Shown here piece by piece: positions 60,401 through 64,000 of a stretch of DNA of 64,000 nucleotides. Source of the DNA: Chrysomallon squamiferum (Eukaryota; Mollusca; Gastropoda; Neomphalida; Peltospiridae); contig CM022669.1 in assembly GCA_012295275.1 (NCBI GenBank), positions 2,705,640 to 2,769,639 on the forward strand, read 5' to 3'. The position numbers and the translations under genes are program-made. Every line of letters starts with the position of its first letter. The first letter of the stretch is position 1. Below the pieces are notes generated by a model, which had not been told where the DNA came from, searched no databases, and saw only the letters and a list, made by a program, of their open reading frames with translations.

Positions 60401-63038
60401 TTCTCTGATTTAACTTTCATTGTTTGCTTTGTTTCAGTTGATGTTATAATAAAAGATTGTAAAGCAGATACTTTCTGCAAGTATATTAAGAGTGAATATG
60501 TTCCCAGTAAAGATGTTAATACAATACATTATGTTCATTGTTTCTAATTTTTCTAATTACTTTATCAGATGCAGGATCCAAGAATGCAGTCAATGATAAC
60601 TAATCCCCGTGCATTGCAGGCTGTTATGCAGATTCAACAGGGACTACAACAACTGCAGTCAGAAGCACCTGATGCATTCCCAGGGTTAGTACTTTGATCC
60701 TAGATAAAACAAATTTTACATTTAACTGTTGTTATTATTTCATTCATCAATCTGTTTGTCCATCTGTTCCAAATACAAATTGTGATTAATATTAACAGTT
60801 ATTTCTGTCCATTTATGACTGAAAGTTAAAGCAGAATAATTTCTTTTTGATGTTTAAAAGTTGTTAGTATTTTTCTTTTTACGGGACACTTAAGTAGAAA
60901 AATGACAAAAATTTGAAGAAAAAAAAGAAAATAGTTTTTGAGATTTTGACATGACCATTTACAAAAATTATTCAGGTTTCTCTTCATACAAGTTAAAAGT
61001 CCAAATAAATTTAATTATGTCCTAAAAAATGCATTTTGTGAGTTGTCTATCACTGAAATTTACACATTTTAGTCAAGTTATGCATTTATTTCTGGGTTTT
61101 ATTTTTGATGCTTGTTTCTCAAAACCTCCCTGAAATTCAAAATTCTACATACCGTTGGAAAGCCCTATTTTCTCAGAGCATTATGGGAACAAGTTTCCAA
61201 AAATAGATACAAACTCCATCGAAACACTCCTTCATTTAGTGCACCACTGAGAATATGAGAGAAAGAATTACGATGGAGTCACTCATGGATTGGTCATGAC
61301 TTTCATATCACATGACTTGTCGCATTCTGATTGGTTATCAGCATTATGTCCAGTAACATTGTTTACATCTGTTCATTGAATTTATTTTGCTCTGAGCCTA
61401 TTGTATCAATTTTAATTTTTAAAAATCATGAAGAAGTATTGTGGAAAGAAAACCAGCATAAATTTGGGAAGTGGAAACTATCTTGCAAATAACAGTTTTA
61501 ATCTGCATGAGAAAAAGTGCAGAAAACACTAGAGACTGCCGAAACGAGAGAGGCCATTGAAGAAATTGAATCAATGGTTCTGGGGATCAGCATGCACCAG
61601 AACCTTCCCGATCAAGTTCCAAAAGAAAACTGGATGTATTTTGGAAATCGATGATGAAGATGAAGATCATCATCCATTTGTTATTGATGACAGCTGTCTT
61701 CTTGTGAATTTTAATTGTAAATATATTATTATAAGTTTCAAGGACAAATGAGAACTTTTGCACTACACATAATATAACAATAAGGTGCATGAAAAAAAGA
61801 AGTTTTTTTAGATAAATGTTTCAGGTTTTCTTTAGAAGGAAATATATATACTCAATTATCATAATAATTATGCATAAGATCACCCCAGTAGTTAGAATAA
61901 GTGGAAATATAAATCTTTATTTGCTGTTTTATATTATTTTGTTTTTCGTTCTTTTCTAAATGTTTGTGAAGGTGCTGCATTAAAACTATTTGCGCTAGAG
62001 ATCCCAAATTTGGAATATATATTTTTAGAAACAAACACTAGAAAGTGACAGAAAGAAAATGTTGAAAAATTTTTCCATTCTTTTCATATAACCTTTATAA
62101 TGTGTCAAGTACAAAAAAAATGTATTACTTTAAAAAAAAGAAGAAAAAAAGTCTTTTGAACTTGTAGAACAAAAGATATTAAAAAAATCTTTTTTTCTGA
62201 ATGTTTTTCCTATAGGTTAGTAGTTCCTCCAGGAGTTGGTACACCATCTACAACTGCTCCTGCTGCAGCTACATCCACCACCACCACACCAACAGTTTCA
62301 GCTACAAACACTACCTCAACAAATACAACAGCAACTGCAACTACAAATTCAGCATCTAACTCAAATAATCCTGAACAGTTTAACAACTTAATGGCACAGA
62401 TGATGCAAATGATGGTTGGAGGAACAGTAGTAAGTAACTTTATTAGTTTGATGTATTGAAATACTCCGTTTGCACACACCTGCTTACCAAACCATTTCAC
62501 ATACTGGCACTTTCCAAGCAAATGATTTATCAAAATCTTAATTATGTTGGGGTTTTTTGTTTATGGGAATATTGTATATAAAAGCTTATGGTTCAGTTTC
62601 ATTAATTCTGATAAATTTCTTTTAAAAGCACCACTGAATTTATTTCTGTTTGTTTCAGAATCAACCTCCAGAGCAAAGATTTGCTTCACAGCTAGAACAG
62701 TTATCATCGATGGGTTTTATTGATAGAGAAGCAAATATCAGAGGTGAGTTCCTACAGCATGTTAATTTACCAAATATCTGAGTAGGCTTCTTTTAATTTT
62801 GTTATTAATAATGTTTGAAGGAATAATTTAAAGCACACTAATATATGTAGCTCCAGTGTTTCAAAACATTAACATTTAAAAACGCAATTGTTTTGGGTTT
62901 TTTTCAGAATTGTTCTTGCAGATTTTGTGTGTATGCTTAGTTTTTGAAATAAATCTTCTAAAAATATATTTTTCAGCTCTTACAGCCACGATGGGTGATG
63001 TGAATGCTGCTATCGATAGATTACTACAGCAAAGATGA
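51420..63038 (+). CDS. UBQLN: Ubiquilin, 566 aa, 15 exons
   Basis: Exons are 51420-51524, 52998-53150, 54173-54226, 54529-54672, 57518-57643, 58119-58169, 58482-58559, 58692-58809, 59236-59406, 59750-59889, 60154-60237, 60569-60684, 62216-62429, 62659-62743 and 62977-63038; all are GT/AG and in phase. Residues about 11-85 are the ubiquitin-like domain ([36 protein letters not shown]). STI1 repeats lie at about 153-237 ([20 protein letters not shown]) and about 334-447 ([18 protein letters not shown]). Between them is [20 protein letters not shown] and the NPWAPP segment. Residues about 448-518 are Thr/Ala/Asn-rich and disordered. The UBA domain fills about 519-566 ([20 protein letters not shown]). 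The protein shuttles ubiquitinated clients to the proteasome and chaperones membrane proteins. The PXX repeat of vertebrate UBQLN2 is absent; it is probably the single pre-duplication ubiquilin. Confidence 0.96.
52355..52488. repeat. 134-bp imperfect hairpin in ubiquilin intron 1
   Basis: The arm AATCTCACAGTGAAGTAGTT TTCTTTTGAAA (52355-52385) pairs with the complement at 52458-52488, with one mismatch over 31 bp. Inside, TATGCTATTCTGTTAGTATC pairs more loosely with GATACCAAGAACAGCAGAGTA around a short TTTTTC loop. It could be a palindromic MITE or a hairpin RNA; there is no TA or TTAA duplication that I can assign. Confidence 0.8.
54673..57517. other. Ubiquilin intron 4, longest intron
   Basis: 2.8 kb without a recognisable exon. 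Open stretches at 54884-55153 (plus) and 55059-54631 (minus) overlap each other on opposite strands, have no family resemblance and lack supporting splice sites. They may derive from an old repeat. Confidence 0.5.
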
Positions 63039-63377
63039 TGAATTTGCTGACAGAGAATACTGTGTTCACGTGAATGATTTATTTCCTGTTTGTTGATGTA
63101 CTGTAGACATATTTGTGATTGTTCTTGTGCTTTGTGGTCATCATCAGCTTCTTCCACAGTTATTAAAAAAAAACAGAGGGTGGAAAGAAAAGAGAAGATT
63201 ATTAACAGACTGCATCTGGATGTTTGAGATAGGTTAATGACAAATCAAAATAATGTCAGAGACTGTGAAAGCGTCTTTGGTATATTATATTATCTTTAAT
63301 TATATTTGTGGCAGTTTATATATGTTTCCATCATACAAGTCTTTTCATTCTAGTAAATAAGACCTAAATTTCTCAAA

Positions 63378-63383
63378 AATAAA
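63378..63383 (+). terminator. Candidate ubiquilin polyadenylation signal
   Basis: AATAAA 340 bp after the stop codon at 63038, followed by T-rich sequence. Confidence 0.45.
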
Positions 63384-64000
63384 ACATTTTGTTTTCAGTT
63401 CTTAGTTCTTATTTAAGGGACAACTTACAAAGTATGTATGTATAAAAATCTAGAATTTGAAAAAAATATATTATATATGTCCTCTTGTAGTTTTCTACTA
63501 TTGTTAACCATAAACAGACATATATTCATAAATGGAAAGTTATTCAATCAAAAAGCTTTATTTCAATTTAAATGACAAAGTTAAATATACATCCTGACTC
63601 AGATAGAGATGTGCATCACAAACATTATTAACCTTGAAATGTAGAAATGTTAGGGGTTTAATTTATAGTCATACATAACAGTAATTTTCTCAACATGTAA
63701 CAGTATTTAGCAAAATATATATTAATAGTGGATTTAAATACTAAATACTGATGCATATTTCAGTTTCTCTCATTCAAGAAGTGGCTATTGTCTCATTTGT
63801 TACATCTAAATTCTCCTGTAACTTTTTATGCATGCATACTTTATGAGGTGTTGCCACCCAGTTTTGATATATTTTTGTTAAAATGATAATTTGTAACAGA
63901 TAGTGATGAAAAATATTTGTCATTGACCACTACTGATAAGTTTGACTCTTACTGAAACTTATATTGGATCACTTCCACAAGATTACTTATATATACCAGA
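63384..64000. other. Downstream of ubiquilin, no gene seen
   Basis: A+T-rich DNA with no supported ORF, repeat or RNA gene up to the window edge. It may still be ubiquilin 3' UTR if a more distal polyadenylation site is used. Confidence 0.5.

Noticed and set aside
61557..61751. Plus-strand 64-codon ORF in ubiquilin intron 12
   Set aside because: Weak start context, ends in A+T-rich sequence, no family resemblance. The surrounding 61130-61520 is less A+T-rich and may be an old repeat, but I cannot identify it.
62210..62533. Minus-strand Val/Ala-rich 107-codon ORF
   Set aside because: Antisense of the Thr/Ala/Asn-rich ubiquilin exon 13.

Overview
This is a strongly A+T-rich window from an animal (bilaterian invertebrate) nuclear genome. 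Coding exons are short, start and stop at canonical GT/AG junctions and are separated by introns of roughly 0.1-3 kb, so the open reading frames on their own say little. I rebuilt the genes by joining exons at splice sites in frame and comparing the products with protein families I know. I cannot name the species. A mollusc (lophotrochozoan) is my best guess, from a GGGCAATAACTC-type motif near 5690 that is common in molluscs and from KRBA2-like integrase transposons; a chelicerate or other invertebrate is not excluded.

Layout. 1-3.3 kb: simple repeats including a 30-bp minisatellite. 3.3-4.8 kb (minus): a C15orf61-family gene, followed 128 bp downstream by a 93-residue single-pass membrane microprotein ORF on the same strand. 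11.3-18.2 kb (minus): a complete 12-exon UBE2Q-type ubiquitin-conjugating enzyme (363 aa). 18.5-33.6 kb: a gene-poor block of repeats and transposons built around tRNA-Ser(AGA). It holds two intact tRNA genes, several broken copies, degenerate LINE pieces, a mariner MITE, a Tigger/pogo deletion derivative, an hAT end, a KRBA2-like integrase transposon with inverted repeats, and a small inverted-repeat element that appears to have captured a tRNA-Ser gene. 33.9-35.6 kb (minus): ARL14EP-like. 36.4-40.2 kb (plus): snurportin-1. 41.1-42.6 kb (minus): NR2C2AP, with a likely U12-type AT-AC intron. 43.2-44.9 kb (plus): C15orf40/UPF0235 (DUF167). 46.0-47.9 kb: a GT-rich, internally duplicated block ending in a 40-bp inverted repeat. 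51.4-63.0 kb (plus): a complete 15-exon ubiquilin (566 aa).

The host genes are not an operon. Two are proteostasis factors (UBE2Q-type E2, ubiquilin) and one is a nuclear import adaptor (snurportin-1). Two gene pairs are arranged head to head with less than 0.9 kb between start codons (ARL14EP-like/SNUPN and NR2C2AP/C15orf40), which suggests shared promoters; SNUPN and NR2C2AP converge tail to tail. From memory, several human counterparts (C15orf61, UBE2Q2, SNUPN, C15orf40) lie on 15q, so the order may retain an ancient linkage group.

The most unusual structure is at 27.4-28.4 kb: a 429-bp element with about 65-bp terminal inverted repeats whose cargo is an inverted copy of the neighbouring tRNA-Ser gene plus about 205 bp of its 5' flank.
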